This document shows positions 25,842-34,741 of a DNA stretch of 64,000 nt, one piece after another. Source of the DNA: Allorhizobium borbori (lineage in GTDB: Bacteria; Pseudomonadota; Alphaproteobacteria; Rhizobiales; Rhizobiaceae); assembly GCF_014196535.1 (NCBI RefSeq), contig NZ_JACIDU010000016.1, positions 1 to 64,000 of the forward strand. Direction: 5' to 3'. The first letter of the stretch is position 1, and the number at the start of each line of letters is the position of its first letter. The notes under the pieces are model-generated. The model was not told the origin of the DNA. It worked only from the letters and a program-made list of their open reading frames with translations, and made no database searches. A program made the translations under genes and the position numbers.

Positions 25842-27017
25842 TTAAGCTTTCTCCAGACACATCGCAACGCCCATGCCGCCGCCGATGCACAGGGTGGCGA
25901 GCGCCTTGCGCGCATCGCACCGCTGCATTTCATGCAGAAGCGTCACCAGTACACGCGCACCTGACGCGCCGATTGGATGGCCGATGGCAATCGCGCCGCC
26001 ATTGACGTTGACCCGGTCCGGATCCCACCCCATGGACTTTTCCACCGCGCAGGCCTGCGCCGCAAAGGCCTCGTTGACTTCGATGAGGTCGAGATCGGCG
26101 ACCGCCCAGCCAGCCTTTTCCAATGCCTTCGTCGATGCAGGGATCGGCCCGGTTCCCATCAGTGCGGGATCAACCCCCGCGATCGCCCAGGAGGCGATGC
26201 GGGCCAGAACCGGCAGATTGCGCCTTTCGGCCTCGTGTCTCGACATGAGTACGACGCCGGCCGCGCCATCATTGAGGCCCGAGGCGTTTGCCGCGGTTAC
26301 AGTTCCCTCGCGGGAAAAGACCGGGCGGAGACTGGCCATTTTCTCAAGGCTGGCATCCGCGCGGATATATTCATCGCTTTCGACGACGGTGGTGCCTTTG
26401 CGACTCTCTACCGTAACAGGCACGATCTCGTCTGCAAAACGTCCGGCGATCTGGGCGGCGGCGGCTTTTTTCTGCGATGCAAAAGCAAATGCATCCTGCG
26501 CCTCGCGCGTGATGTTGAACCGGGCCGCGACGTTTTCGGCGGTGATACCCATGTGGTAGCCACCGAAGGCGTCGGTCAGTCCGTCATTCAGCATCGTGTC
26601 GAGCAAGCTCACCGCGCCCATTTTTGCAGGTACCCGCAGGTTCTGGCAATGCGGGGAAAGCGACATGGATTCCTGACCGCCAGCAATAACAAGTTTGGCG
26701 TCACCACACAGGATCTGTTGCGCGCCGATTGCGATCGCCCGCAGACCCGAACCACAAACCTGGTTGATACCGAATGCGGTGGTCGATTCAGCTAGCCCCG
26801 CCGAAATACTCGCCTGCCGCGCCGGGTTCTGTCCCTGCCCGGCGGTCAGAACCTGTCCGAGGATAACCTCATCGATCTCGTCCGGGGCAAGGCCGGTATC
26901 GGATACGAGCTGGGTAATAACGGTGGCCCCAAGCACATGCGCGGGTGTAGCGGCGAAGCTTCCCATGAAACTGCCGACCGCGGTGCGTTTTGCGGCAACG
27001 ATAACGATCTCGCTCAT
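25842..27017 (-). CDS. Acetyl-CoA C-acetyltransferase (thiolase)
   Basis: A 391-residue thiolase catalysing CoA-dependent cleavage of acetoacetyl-CoA into two acetyl-CoA (or the reverse). The acyl-accepting Cys is Cys88 in NQVCGSGL, the general-base pair is His347 in GHPIGASG and Cys377 in [10 protein letters not shown], and VNEAFAAQ is present. The family also serves PHB synthesis, but here the gene overlaps the CoA-transferase B gene by 4 nt (ATGA-type coupling), which points to acetoacetate breakdown. It is the last gene of the IclR-linked minus-strand operon. Confidence 0.92.
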   Translation of the reverse strand: MSEIVIVAAKRTAVGSFMGSFAATPAHVLGATVITQLVSDTGLAPDEIDEVILGQVLTAGQGQNPARQASISAGLAESTTAFGINQVCGSGLRAIAIGAQQILCGDAKLVIAGGQESMSLSPHCQNLRVPAKMGAVSLLDTMLNDGLTDAFGGYHMGITAENVAARFNITREAQDAFAFASQKKAAAAQIAGRFADEIVPVTVESRKGTTVVESDEYIRADASLEKMASLRPVFSREGTVTAANASGLNDGAAGVVLMSRHEAERRNLPVLARIASWAIAGVDPALMGTGPIPASTKALEKAGWAVADLDLIEVNEAFAAQACAVEKSMGWDPDRVNVNGGAIAIGHPIGASGARVLVTLLHEMQRCDARKALATLCIGGGMGVAMCLEKA

Positions 27018-27685
27018 GCTACCTGCTCCTTCTTGTCCAGCGCCGTCTCGAAACGGGCAGCGGTCTTGGCGATGACCTCCTCCAGCGTCACGCCATCGGC
27101 CAGTTCAATCAACGTCATTTTCGGTTCGCCGTGGCGCGCCAGCGTGAAGACGCCGAGATCGGTGATGACAAGATCGGCAACCCGTCGTCCGGTCAGCGGC
27201 AAGGTGCATTCGGCCAGAAGCTTGGGCTGGCCCCGCGCCTCGTGTTCCATCACCACGACAACGCGCTTGACGCCGGCAACCAGATCCATGGCGCCCCCCA
27301 TGCCCTTGACCATCTTGCCGGGGATCATCCAGTTAGCGAGATCGCCGCTCTGCGACACCTGCATCGCGCCGAGGATTGACAGGTCGATATGGCCGCCGCG
27401 GATCATTGCGAAACTGTCGGCGGAAGAAAAATAGCTGGTCCGCGGCAGTTCCGTGATTGTCTGCTTGCCGGCATTGATCAGGTCCGCATCCTCCTCACCT
27501 TCAAAGGGAAACGGCCCCATGCCAAGCATGCCGTTTTCGCTCTGCAACGTCACATCGACACCGTCGGGAATGAAATTGGCAACCAGCGTCGGAATGCCAA
27601 TACCGAGATTGACGTAAAAGCCGTCCTTGAGTTCACGTGCGGCCCGCGCCGCCATCTGCTCTCTGCTCCAGGCCATATCAGGCAA
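27014..27685 (-). CDS. scoB: Succinyl-CoA:3-ketoacid CoA-transferase, subunit B
   Basis: A 223-residue beta subunit. The catalytic glutamate lies in the SENG motif ([12 protein letters not shown], Glu near residue 50). [13 protein letters not shown] and [16 protein letters not shown] are also typical. With subunit A it moves CoA from succinyl-CoA to acetoacetate. The start overlaps subunit A by 8 nt; an internal ATG (MAWSRE) three residues later is an alternative. The ScoB-like identity is supported by the partner's close similarity to ScoA, rather than to PcaI or AtoD. Confidence 0.9.
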   Translation of the reverse strand: MPDMAWSREQMAARAARELKDGFYVNLGIGIPTLVANFIPDGVDVTLQSENGMLGMGPFPFEGEEDADLINAGKQTITELPRTSYFSSADSFAMIRGGHIDLSILGAMQVSQSGDLANWMIPGKMVKGMGGAMDLVAGVKRVVVVMEHEARGQPKLLAECTLPLTGRRVADLVITDLGVFTLARHGEPKMTLIELADGVTLEEVIAKTAARFETALDKKEQVA

Positions 27686-28394
27686 TTTCCTTCAGCGTTT
27701 TCGGGCGTGTGGTGCGCTGCTCTATACGTTTGTGGGGATTGGCCATGTGCACGACCTTCTGCACGAAGATGCCAGGCGTGTGGATGTGGTCGGGGTCGAT
27801 CTCGCCGGCCGGAACCAGATGCTCGACCTCGGCAACCGTCAGTCTTGCTGCCGTCGCCATCACCGGATTGAAGTTGCGGGCCGTCTTGCGATAGACGAGA
27901 TTGCCCTCGGCATCGCCACGAAAGGCGTGCACGATCGCCAGATCGGCGAACAGGCTGGTTTCCATCACGTAATCAGCCTCGCCGAAACGGCGGATTTCCT
28001 TGTCTTCCGCCACCAGCGTCCCCACGCCCGTCTTCGTGTAGAAGGCCGGGATGCCGGCTCCGCCGGCACGAATGCGCTCTGCCAGCGTACCCTGCGGGTT
28101 GAACTCCAGCTCCAGTTCACCCGAGAGATATTGCTCGGCAAACAGCCTGTTCTCGCCGACATAGGACGAGATCATCTTGCGGATCTGCCGGCTTTCCAGA
28201 AGAATGCCGAGCCCGTGACCATCGACGCCGGCATTGTTGGAAATGACCGTAAGATCGCGCACACCCGAAAGCCGGATCGCCTCGATCAGGCTTACCGGTA
28301 TGCCGCAGAGGCCGAAGCCGCCCGCCATGATCGTCATGCCGTCGAACAATGCGCCAGCCAACGCCTCCGTCGCATCCGCAATTACTTTCCTCAT
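27678..28394 (-). CDS. scoA: Succinyl-CoA:3-ketoacid CoA-transferase, subunit A
   Basis: A 238-residue alpha subunit with the family signature [15 protein letters not shown] at residues 19-33. Long ScoA-like segments follow: [47 protein letters not shown] and [14 protein letters not shown]. It forms the CoA-transferase with subunit B, activating acetoacetate to acetoacetyl-CoA. GGGGAG 6 nt upstream supports the ATG at 28394. In this operon the acetoacetate would come from the beta-keto acid cleavage enzyme encoded just upstream. Confidence 0.92.
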   Translation of the reverse strand: MRKVIADATEALAGALFDGMTIMAGGFGLCGIPVSLIEAIRLSGVRDLTVISNNAGVDGHGLGILLESRQIRKMISSYVGENRLFAEQYLSGELELEFNPQGTLAERIRAGGAGIPAFYTKTGVGTLVAEDKEIRRFGEADYVMETSLFADLAIVHAFRGDAEGNLVYRKTARNFNPVMATAARLTVAEVEHLVPAGEIDPDHIHTPGIFVQKVVHMANPHKRIEQRTTRPKTLKEIA

Positions 28395-28454
28395 CCGTTA
28401 CTCCCCTTGTTCACGCGAGCTGCGTGAAGGCTTTCGTCGCCTTGTCGCTCTCCG

Positions 28455-29387
28455 TCAGAAGGAGACGCGATCTGCACCCTTGAGGCCCAGGATTTCGCGT
28501 GCTTCGTCCGGGCTGGCCACCTCGCAGCCTAGGTCTTCGACAATGCGACGGATCTTCGTGACCTGTTCGGCATTCGAAACGGCCGGCCGGCCACGGCCAA
28601 TGAACAGGCTGTCCTCGAGCCCCACGCGGACATTTCCGCCCATCTGGCTTGCCGTGGTCGCGAGGCCCATCTGCGCACCACCTGCACCGAGCACCGACCA
28701 GCGGTAATCGTCACCGAAGAGCCGGTCTGCCGTGCGTTTCATGAAGATCAGATTGTCCACCTCCGGGCCGATGCCGCCGAGGATGCCGAAGACGAACTGG
28801 ATAAAGATTGGCGCCTTGAACAGGCCGATATCCATGCAGAAGCGCAGATTATAGAGGTGGCCGACATCATAACATTCGTGTTCGAACTTGATGCCGTGCG
28901 GCGCGAGCGTGGTCGCCACGGTTTCGATGTCCCGGAACGTGTTACGGAAGATGTAGGTATCGGAGTTGGCAATATACTCCTTCTCCCAGTCAAACTTCCA
29001 AGTGTCGTAACGTTTGGCAAGCGGATGAAACGAGAAGTTCATCGAACCCATGTTGAGACTGCACATCTCTGGCGAAAACCGAAGCGCCGGGGCGATGCGC
29101 TCCTCGATCGTGTTTTTGAGGCTGCCACCGGTCGAAATGTTCACGACTGCGTTGGTCGCCTGCTTCACACGCGGCAGGAAGGCTGCAAACGCATCGGGGT
29201 CGATGGTAACGCCGCCGTCTTCGGGGCGACGGGCGTGCAGGTGCAGGATCGCCGCCCCCGCTTCGGCGGCATCGACCGCCTGCTTAGCGATGTCCTCGGC
29301 GGTATAAGGCAGTGCATCCGACATGGTCGGCGTGTGGATCGCACCGGTGATGGCGCAGGTGATGATGGTCTTCGGGCGCTTGGCCAT
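28455..29387 (-). CDS. Beta-keto acid cleavage enzyme (BKACE, DUF849 family)
   Basis: A 310-residue TIM-barrel zinc enzyme. BKACE enzymes condense a 3-keto acid with acetyl-CoA and split it into acetoacetate and a new acyl-CoA. The zinc-binding HxH is in AAILHLHARRPEDG (near residue 50). TIITCAITGAIHTPTMS at the N-terminus, the segment FVFGILGGIGPE and VGLEDSLFIGRG at the C-terminus are typical. The keto-acid substrate cannot be read from the sequence; known members act on 3-keto-5-aminohexanoate, dehydrocarnitine and others. The preceding dehydrogenase gene, 59 nt upstream, presumably makes its substrate. A ribosome site GGAAGG precedes the ATG at 29387. Confidence 0.9.
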   Translation of the reverse strand: MAKRPKTIITCAITGAIHTPTMSDALPYTAEDIAKQAVDAAEAGAAILHLHARRPEDGGVTIDPDAFAAFLPRVKQATNAVVNISTGGSLKNTIEERIAPALRFSPEMCSLNMGSMNFSFHPLAKRYDTWKFDWEKEYIANSDTYIFRNTFRDIETVATTLAPHGIKFEHECYDVGHLYNLRFCMDIGLFKAPIFIQFVFGILGGIGPEVDNLIFMKRTADRLFGDDYRWSVLGAGGAQMGLATTASQMGGNVRVGLEDSLFIGRGRPAVSNAEQVTKIRRIVEDLGCEVASPDEAREILGLKGADRVSF

Positions 29388-29446
29388 GGATCATGCCTTC
29401 CTTGAAAAATGAATATGGACGGTTAGCGGCGGCGGGCCTGGACAAG

Positions 29447-30370
29447 TCAGGTCAATATGCCTTCGAGTGCACGCAGATGGCTGACGACGCGTTCCCGCAG
29501 CGCTCGTGCCTCCTCAGGCGTCCATGTGCGGAAGCCATGGCCTGTTTTCATGCCCAGTTGCCCGTTCGCCACCATCTGTTCGAGCAGCGGTGATGGTCCC
29601 GGCCGGTTCTCGATATCGACGAGCACGGTGTTATGGATGTCGAGCGTCAGGTCGCATCCGACGAGATCGGCATTTTCAAGCGGGCCGAGCACAGCCAGGC
29701 GTCGGCCGAAACTCGCCTTCACCACGGTGTCCACCGCCTCGGCATCACAGATGCCGCGCTCGACAAGGCTTATCGCCTCCCGCCACAGCGCATGCTGCAG
29801 TCGATTACCGATGAAGCCGGGCACATCCTTTTCCACACGCACCGGTGTCTTGCCGGCGCTCTCAAGGAGCGCCATCATCCCGTCCAGCGCTTTTTCTCCG
29901 GTATCGGCGGTACGGATCACCTCGACCAGCGGGATGACGTGAGGCGGGTTCCACCAGTGGGTGCCGAGCGCGCGCCCCTTGTCTCGAAGATCGCGCATGA
30001 TGGCGGTAATGGGCATAACACTGGTGTTCGAAGCCAGAATGGCCTCTGCCGGCGCCGATGCCTCGATCTCGGCAAACAGCGCCTGCTTCAACGCCAATTT
30101 TTCTGGCGCGGCTTCGAAGACAACGGCGGCGCCCTGCACGGCCTGCGCTACATTTTCGCAAACCCTCACACGGCGAAGCGCAGCAACGACTTCAGTTTCG
30201 TCCGCACCGAGAAGCCGAAGGCTGTCGGCAATCCGGGCGACGACACTCTCACGCGCCGCGGCAATTGGATCGGTGATCGTCACGTCACAGCCGGACCGAG
30301 CAAAGGTCAGTGCAATGCCGTGCCCCATAAGGCCCGCGCCGATGACGGCGATCCTGTTTTCCTGTTTCAT
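29447..30370 (-). CDS. 3-hydroxyacyl-CoA dehydrogenase-family protein, probable 3-hydroxy acid dehydrogenase
   Basis: A 307-residue NAD-dependent dehydrogenase with the two-domain 3HCDH fold. The Rossmann motif IAVIGAGLMGHGIALTFA lies at residues 7-24. ILASNTSVMPI and the catalytic His region ALGTHWWNPPHVIPLVEVI near 135-155 follow, then KDVPGFIGNRLQHALWREA. Single-domain members with HWWNPP oxidise free hydroxy acids such as carnitine or gulonate rather than CoA esters. Here it would convert a 3-hydroxy acid to the 3-keto acid used by the BKACE protein. It lacks the C-terminal thioesterase domain of rhizobial carnitine dehydrogenases, so carnitine is less likely. The ATG at 30370 has AGGAAG 6 nt upstream. 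Confidence 0.87.
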   Translation of the reverse strand: MKQENRIAVIGAGLMGHGIALTFARSGCDVTITDPIAAARESVVARIADSLRLLGADETEVVAALRRVRVCENVAQAVQGAAVVFEAAPEKLALKQALFAEIEASAPAEAILASNTSVMPITAIMRDLRDKGRALGTHWWNPPHVIPLVEVIRTADTGEKALDGMMALLESAGKTPVRVEKDVPGFIGNRLQHALWREAISLVERGICDAEAVDTVVKASFGRRLAVLGPLENADLVGCDLTLDIHNTVLVDIENRPGPSPLLEQMVANGQLGMKTGHGFRTWTPEEARALRERVVSHLRALEGILT

Positions 30371-30504
30371 GCTGTTCTTCCTGTCCCGCTGGGCGGACAC
30401 GGGAAAGCGGAGAAAAGCAGGCAGCCGTGTCCCCGGTCAGGGCGCAATGATGCAGCCGGCATTCGTCGATCCTCCCAAATCCCGAACCCGTCGATATCGA
30501 TGCC

Positions 30505-30537
30505 GGCGGTGCGAGCGCGACTCCCTCCCGCACCGCC
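30505..30537 (-). repeat. GC-rich hairpin after the cyclase-family gene
   Basis: A perfect 9-bp stem (GGCGGTGCG with CGCACCGCC) and a 15-nt loop start 10 nt past the cyclase-family stop codon. No U-tract follows on the minus strand. It may partially terminate transcription or protect the first gene's message within the 177-nt gap before the dehydrogenase. Confidence 0.45.
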
Positions 30538-30547
30538 GCTTTGGGCC

Positions 30548-31384
30548 TTAGAAAGCCTCCCCCGCCTCGATGCGGTAATGGCCAGTCTTGTCGATCATGG
30601 CGACGAGGCGGATGATGCAGCCATCGCCACGATCCCAGTTCCACGGGAAGAATGCGAAGGTGCAGCGCTTGCCAGTCACGGCATCCAGATCGCCGCCGAC
30701 GTTTTCGATGCCGAGAATACCGTTCTTGAAGAGAATATTGTGAACCGGCTCCCACTCCGGGAAGTCGTCCTTCCAGTCACGGCCGCCAGACCATTCGAAG
30801 TATTCCTTCTGCAGATGCGGCAGCAACGGACCGTTACGCTGCGGACCGATGGCGGTGGCGAGCGGGTGATCGTTGGCCTGGGTATCGTGACCGACGACCT
30901 TGACGCCCTTTTCCACCATCCACTCGCCAGCGGAGGCAACGAAGCCGGGGCAATAGGCGAAGTAATCGCCGTCCTCATATTGCTTGTGCCAGCCCGTGTT
31001 GATGATCAGCACGTCACCTTTGCGAATAGCGTGGCCACAGGCCTTTTCCAGATCATCGGCCGTAATCGGCTCCCATTTCTTTTTCGGCAGGGAAACGACG
31101 AGACCGGTGCCGAAGAAATGCGGCAGCGGCACTTCGTCGATGAAGGGCGTTCCCTGCACGACATGCGCCGGCGCATCGATATGTGTGGTGGCGTGCATGG
31201 TGGTGGTAATGCGCTGGCTCAACACGCCGGATTTCGCCATGTAATGAATGCGCTCGATCTTGGTGTCCTGGAAATAGGGCCAGTTGGGGTTCTGAAAGCC
31301 GAAGCGGTGGCTCAGGTTGTAGAACTCCAGTCCCATCGAATTTTCGAGGTTCGCCTCGAACTCGATCCCGCGAATCTTCACCAT
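30548..31384 (-). CDS. Cyclase-family metal-dependent hydrolase (kynurenine formamidase-like)
   Basis: A 278-residue protein of the cyclase family (PF04199), whose members hydrolyse cyclic amides, lactones or N-formyl groups (isatin hydrolase, kynurenine formamidase). The metal motif reads TTMHATTHIDAPAHV near residues 60-75; most members have HxGTHxDxPxH, so Ala replaces the usual Gly. LIINTGWHK, VGHDTQANDHPLA and GILGIENVGGDL follow. It has no signal peptide. It is the first gene of the IclR-linked operon and probably opens the imported ring compound. GAGGAG 7-8 nt before the ATG at 31384 fixes the start; two operator copies lie upstream. Confidence 0.85.
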   Translation of the reverse strand: MVKIRGIEFEANLENSMGLEFYNLSHRFGFQNPNWPYFQDTKIERIHYMAKSGVLSQRITTTMHATTHIDAPAHVVQGTPFIDEVPLPHFFGTGLVVSLPKKKWEPITADDLEKACGHAIRKGDVLIINTGWHKQYEDGDYFAYCPGFVASAGEWMVEKGVKVVGHDTQANDHPLATAIGPQRNGPLLPHLQKEYFEWSGGRDWKDDFPEWEPVHNILFKNGILGIENVGGDLDAVTGKRCTFAFFPWNWDRGDGCIIRLVAMIDKTGHYRIEAGEAF

Positions 31385-31468
31385 CAAAAATCTCCTCAAT
31401 TCGCCATGTAATGACGCTGAACTGTTTTCAGGGCGACCTCCTCGACCTGTCTCGCAGATTGATACACA

Positions 31469-31487
31469 TGAACCGCATTGCGGTCAA
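31469..31487. promoter_or_regulatory. IclR-region operator, copy 1
   Basis: TGAACCGCATTGCGGTCAA contains the palindrome ACCGCA-T-TGCGGT. It is one of five matching 19-bp elements (others at 31515, 32403, 32434 and 37351). It lies in the divergent region between the cyclase-family gene and iclR-type gene. Confidence 0.7.
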
Positions 31488-31514
31488 TCCGTCAATTTCA
31501 TATTTTGGTCAACC

Positions 31515-31533
31515 TGTACCATATTGCGATACA
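31515..31533. promoter_or_regulatory. IclR-region operator, copy 2
   Basis: TGTACCATATTGCGATACA matches the 19-bp consensus TGWACC-N7-GGTNCA with a few differences. Its centre lies 46 bp from copy 1. It is 66 bp before the regulator's start codon. Confidence 0.6.
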
Positions 31534-31599
31534 TTTAAATTGACAGTGATTTGCAGATGAGAAACAATGGCATGCACGCAAGGGGAGGAGTGATCATCC

Positions 31600-32391
31600 A
31601 TGACAATGACGGACGACAACACGGATGCTGGCCGGGCAAGCGGCATACAGGTCATCGCCCGCGCGGCATCCATACTGCGCTGCCTCAAGACTGACGGTAA
31701 GCCGCCGAGCCTTGCGCAGATTGCCGCGCAAGTGGACCTGCCCCGCTCCACGGTACAGCGAATCGTCAATGCGCTAATCGACGAGGATTTTGTGGTGCCG
31801 GCCAGTGCCGATGGCGGTTATCGCCTCGGCCCGAGTCTTCAGGCGCTGGCGCAGGCCGGTCGCGTGGATGTGGCGACCACCGCGCGCAGCCATGTCGTGG
31901 CACTGTCTCAAGCGACGGGCGAGACGGTCGACCTTTCGATGATGCGCGGCAATCAGGTGCTGTTCATCGACCAGATTACCGGCACGCATCGCCTGCGCAC
32001 CGTTTCGGCCGTGGGCGAGATTTTCCCGCTGACCAATACGGCCAATGGCAAGGCCTGCCTGTCGATGCTCGACCCGGAAACGGCGCTGGCCCTGATCGAG
32101 CATGAAGTCGCCAATCTTGGCGAAACCGCGCCGCGCTCCGTGGCTGACATCGTGGCCGATGTCGAGGCTGCACGCCGTACGGGCATCAGCCACAATCACG
32201 GGGAACATACCCCCGGCATCTGCGCGGTTGGCACCGGCTTTCGCGATGCAGCCGGCAATATCTACGCCATATCCGTTCCCGTGCCCTCGCCGCGCTTTCC
32301 GCTCGTGATGGACCTGATCATCGAGAAGATGGTCGAGGCGCGCCGCGCGATTGTTCGCGCCCTTGGCACCGAAGACCGCGAAGTCGCCTGA
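31600..32391 (+). CDS. IclR-family transcriptional regulator
   Basis: A 263-residue regulator. The N-terminal winged helix (about 15-75) contains GIQVIARAASILRCLK and LAQIAAQVDLPRSTVQRIVNALIDEDFV. The C-terminal IclR effector domain (about 90-255) includes ETVDLSMMRGNQVLFIDQI, LTNTANGKACLSML and the effector-pocket segment GICAVGTGFRDAAGNIYAISVPVPSPRF. GGGGAGG lies 10 nt before the ATG. It is divergent from the cyclase/BKACE operon and followed by the importer operon. Five shared operator copies suggest it controls both, and also the promoter at 37351. Confidence 0.9.
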   Translation: MTMTDDNTDAGRASGIQVIARAASILRCLKTDGKPPSLAQIAAQVDLPRSTVQRIVNALIDEDFVVPASADGGYRLGPSLQALAQAGRVDVATTARSHVVALSQATGETVDLSMMRGNQVLFIDQITGTHRLRTVSAVGEIFPLTNTANGKACLSMLDPETALALIEHEVANLGETAPRSVADIVADVEAARRTGISHNHGEHTPGICAVGTGFRDAAGNIYAISVPVPSPRFPLVMDLIIEKMVEARRAIVRALGTEDREVA

Positions 32392-32402
32392 TTTTTCCAA
32401 AC

Positions 32403-32421
32403 TGTATCGCATTGTGGTTCA
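32403..32421. promoter_or_regulatory. IclR-region operator, copy 3
   Basis: TGTATCGCATTGTGGTTCA matches the same consensus. It begins 12 nt after the regulator stop and lies upstream of the first importer operon. With copy 4 it forms an 11-bp perfect inverted repeat (CGCATTGTGGT against ACCACAATGCG). Confidence 0.68.
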
Positions 32422-32433
32422 AAAAATATCCAC

Positions 32434-32452
32434 TTGACCACAATGCGGTTAT
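32434..32452. promoter_or_regulatory. IclR-region operator, copy 4 (reverse orientation)
   Basis: Read on the minus strand this is ATAACCGCATTGTGGTCAA, matching copy 1 in 16 of 19 bases. Its centre is 31 bp (three helical turns) from copy 3, on the same DNA face. Between here and the binding-protein start at 32698 no gene or clear terminator was seen; the 245 nt may be a long leader. Confidence 0.7.
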
Positions 32453-32697
32453 CGTGCTTCATGTTGATAGGGAACACGGATCGTGGAGGCGATCCCTTCG
32501 GAGGAGCGAAGATTTCCCTGAATGAAGGGGCTCCCACGGCCGTCGTCCGTGGGGCATCCGGCCATCCATTCACACAGGCAAAGACCAGGCGGAACGCGCT
32601 TCGTTCCGCCCCTTCGTTGCATGTCGTGCACTCTGGCGCAGACCCTTCCGCTTCCCCGAAAATGCGTAGCTCGGACATTTCATTGGGAGAGAGAAAA

Positions 32698-33831
32698 ATG
32701 CCGATTTCATTGACAAGACGCACCGTTCTCGGTGCCATGCTCGCACCGGCCATCATCCGGCCAACGCTGGGCCATGCCGCCGAACCGATCCGCCTCGGGG
32801 CGATCCTCTCCGCCACCGGCCCGGGCGCCGGCGTCGGTCTGCCGCAGCGCAATGGCGTGCTGCTGGCCGTCAAGGCGATCAATGAAAAAGGCGGGATTGC
32901 CGGGCGACCGATTGAACTGCTTGTGGAAGACGACGGCTCCAACCCCGACGCGGCGGTGACCAAGGCTAACAACCTGATTTTCTCACAGAAAGTGAAAGCG
33001 ATCATCGGCCCGACGCTCACGGCCAGCACGTTGTCTGTCGGCGGCGTCGCCGACCCGGAAAAGATTGCGGTCATGCCTTTCACCGGTCTCGGGCTGGAGA
33101 TGGAAAAACAGCGGCGTAGCGTCTTCCACATGCTGCCTACACAGGACCTCAATGCCCGTGCGCTTCTGGAATTCGTGACCAAGAACATGAAGACCAGGAA
33201 GGTCGCCGTGCTGCACGATTCCGCCTATGGCAACATCGTCATGACCAAGCTGAAGGAGGTGAATGCCACCTATAACGTCGACTTCGTCGCCGCGGAAAAG
33301 TGGGAGGTCGGCGCCACCGACGTTACGACGCAGGCTGCAAAGATCAAGGCGACCGCGCCCGATGTCGTGCTGGTCATCGGCAATTCGGCAACCCCGTTCC
33401 GCAATCTCCGTCAGATTCGCATGAACGCACCGCTGATGTCGGCGCTTGGAACGGCATCCTACGAATATGTGCGCGCCATGGGCGATGCGGCCGACAACAT
33501 CATTTTCGCCGAGTTTCTCGTCGCCGAGGACCCGTTGCCCTACCAGAAGGATTTCGTCGAAACCTTCCACAAGGAATACGACACGTTCCCCAAGACCATG
33601 GAAGCCAGTGCCTGGGATGCGGTACACGCAGTCGCGGCCGGCATCGCCAAGGCCGGACCGGACGCGACACCGGCCGCGATCAGTGATGCGATCCGTGGCC
33701 CCTATGCCGGCGCGATGGCGAAGTTTGACTTCTCCGCACCCGACCTGACCGGCCTTTCCCTCTCGAGCTACGTCTATTCGAAGCTTGAAAAGGGCAAGTT
33801 CACACGCGTTCCCTTCACGGCGGGCCAGTAA
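32698..33831 (+). CDS. Branched-chain-type ABC transporter binding protein (LivK family), importer 1
   Basis: A 377-residue periplasmic binding protein of the HAAT (Peripla_BP_6) class. Its signal sequence MPISLTRRTVLGAMLAPAII has a twin-arginine-like TRRTVLG, so export may be by Tat; cleavage is probable after GHA near 27. The mature part begins AEPIRLGAILSATGPGAGVG, with EDDGSNPDAAVTKANNLI and the second lobe KVAVLHDSAYGNIV. These proteins bind amino acids or aromatic and hydroxy acids. The start at 32698 has GGGAGAG upstream; a frame-open stretch from 32434 is not needed. The pathway context suggests an acid or cyclic precursor rather than leucine. Confidence 0.88.
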   Translation: MPISLTRRTVLGAMLAPAIIRPTLGHAAEPIRLGAILSATGPGAGVGLPQRNGVLLAVKAINEKGGIAGRPIELLVEDDGSNPDAAVTKANNLIFSQKVKAIIGPTLTASTLSVGGVADPEKIAVMPFTGLGLEMEKQRRSVFHMLPTQDLNARALLEFVTKNMKTRKVAVLHDSAYGNIVMTKLKEVNATYNVDFVAAEKWEVGATDVTTQAAKIKATAPDVVLVIGNSATPFRNLRQIRMNAPLMSALGTASYEYVRAMGDAADNIIFAEFLVAEDPLPYQKDFVETFHKEYDTFPKTMEASAWDAVHAVAAGIAKAGPDATPAAISDAIRGPYAGAMAKFDFSAPDLTGLSLSSYVYSKLEKGKFTRVPFTAGQ

Positions 33832-33852
33832 GCGGCAGCGGGAGTAGAAACG

Positions 33853-34737
33853 ATGTCAATGATGCTTCTTGCGCAGGCTTGCGCAACCGGAATCACCAAT
33901 GGCCTGATCTATGCCCTCGTGGGGCTGGGCATGGCCGTGATCTTCAAGGGAAGCCGGCTGATCAATGCCATGCACGGCGAACTGGCCGTCGTCGGTGCGG
34001 CCACTGCGGTCTACTGTGTCGAAATCGCCATGTGGCCCACCTGGCTTGCCGTCACCATGGGCATGCTGATCGCGATGGTCCTGTCCACGCTGGTCGATAT
34101 CGGCCTGGTCAGAAGACTGTTCAACCGGAATGCGCGGGAGGAATCGTTCCTGCTCCTGACCGTCGGCCTCGGCTTCACGTTTTCCGCCGCGGTTCTTTAC
34201 GTCTTCGGCCGGGAGGAGCATCTCCTCCCGGCTTTCGGCGACGAAATCTACGAAGTGGCCGGCGCCATCATCCGCGAACAGACGATCTGGATCGTCGGCA
34301 TCGCGGCTTTTATTCTCATCGGCCTGAAGCTCTTCTACAAATACACCGATTTCGGCCTCGCCATGATGGCGGCATCGATCGACCCTGATGGCGCGGCGAC
34401 CACCGGCATCAATGTGCGCCTGATGCGCACCGCCACCTTTGCGCTCGGGGGGCTGATGGCCGCAGTGGCCGGTCTTCTGGTCACGCCGATGATCGGCGTC
34501 AGCTACCAGATGGGGCCGATCCTCACGCTCAAGGGCTTTGCAGCAGCCGTTCTCGGCGGCCTCACCAATCCGCTCGGCGCGCTTGTCGGGGGCATCACCA
34601 TCGGCCTGCTGGAATCGCTGTCCATCGTCTACATCAGTTCCGGCCTCAAGGACGCAGTCGCTCTCTCGGTGCTGATCGTCATCATGATTCTGGTGCCGGA
34701 TGGCATTCTCGGCAGGTCCGGGCGCAAGGGAGGATAA
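33853..34737 (+). CDS. Branched-chain-type ABC permease LivH, importer 1
   Basis: A 294-residue inner-membrane permease of the LivH type. It has about eight helices, the N-terminal GITNGLIYALVGLGMAVIFKGSRLINAMHGEL (residues 12-43) typical of LivH, and the C-terminal coupling segment KGFAAAVLGGLTNPLGALVGG. GGGAG lies upstream of the ATG at 33853, 21 nt after the binding-protein stop. It pairs with the LivM-type permease whose gene follows. Confidence 0.9.
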   Translation: MSMMLLAQACATGITNGLIYALVGLGMAVIFKGSRLINAMHGELAVVGAATAVYCVEIAMWPTWLAVTMGMLIAMVLSTLVDIGLVRRLFNRNAREESFLLLTVGLGFTFSAAVLYVFGREEHLLPAFGDEIYEVAGAIIREQTIWIVGIAAFILIGLKLFYKYTDFGLAMMAASIDPDGAATTGINVRLMRTATFALGGLMAAVAGLLVTPMIGVSYQMGPILTLKGFAAAVLGGLTNPLGALVGGITIGLLESLSIVYISSGLKDAVALSVLIVIMILVPDGILGRSGRKGG

Positions 34738-34741
34738 GACC

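Noticed and set aside
25289-25964. Small plus-strand frames at 25289-25522 and 25593-25964
   Set aside because: No ribosome site, no family resemblance and irregular composition; the second overlaps the thiolase gene in antisense.
25842-28394. 3-oxoadipate (pcaIJF) branch of the beta-ketoadipate pathway
   Set aside because: The CoA-transferase subunit A sequence is ScoA-like rather than PcaI-like and no other pca genes are adjacent; acetoacetate from the BKACE step explains the set better.
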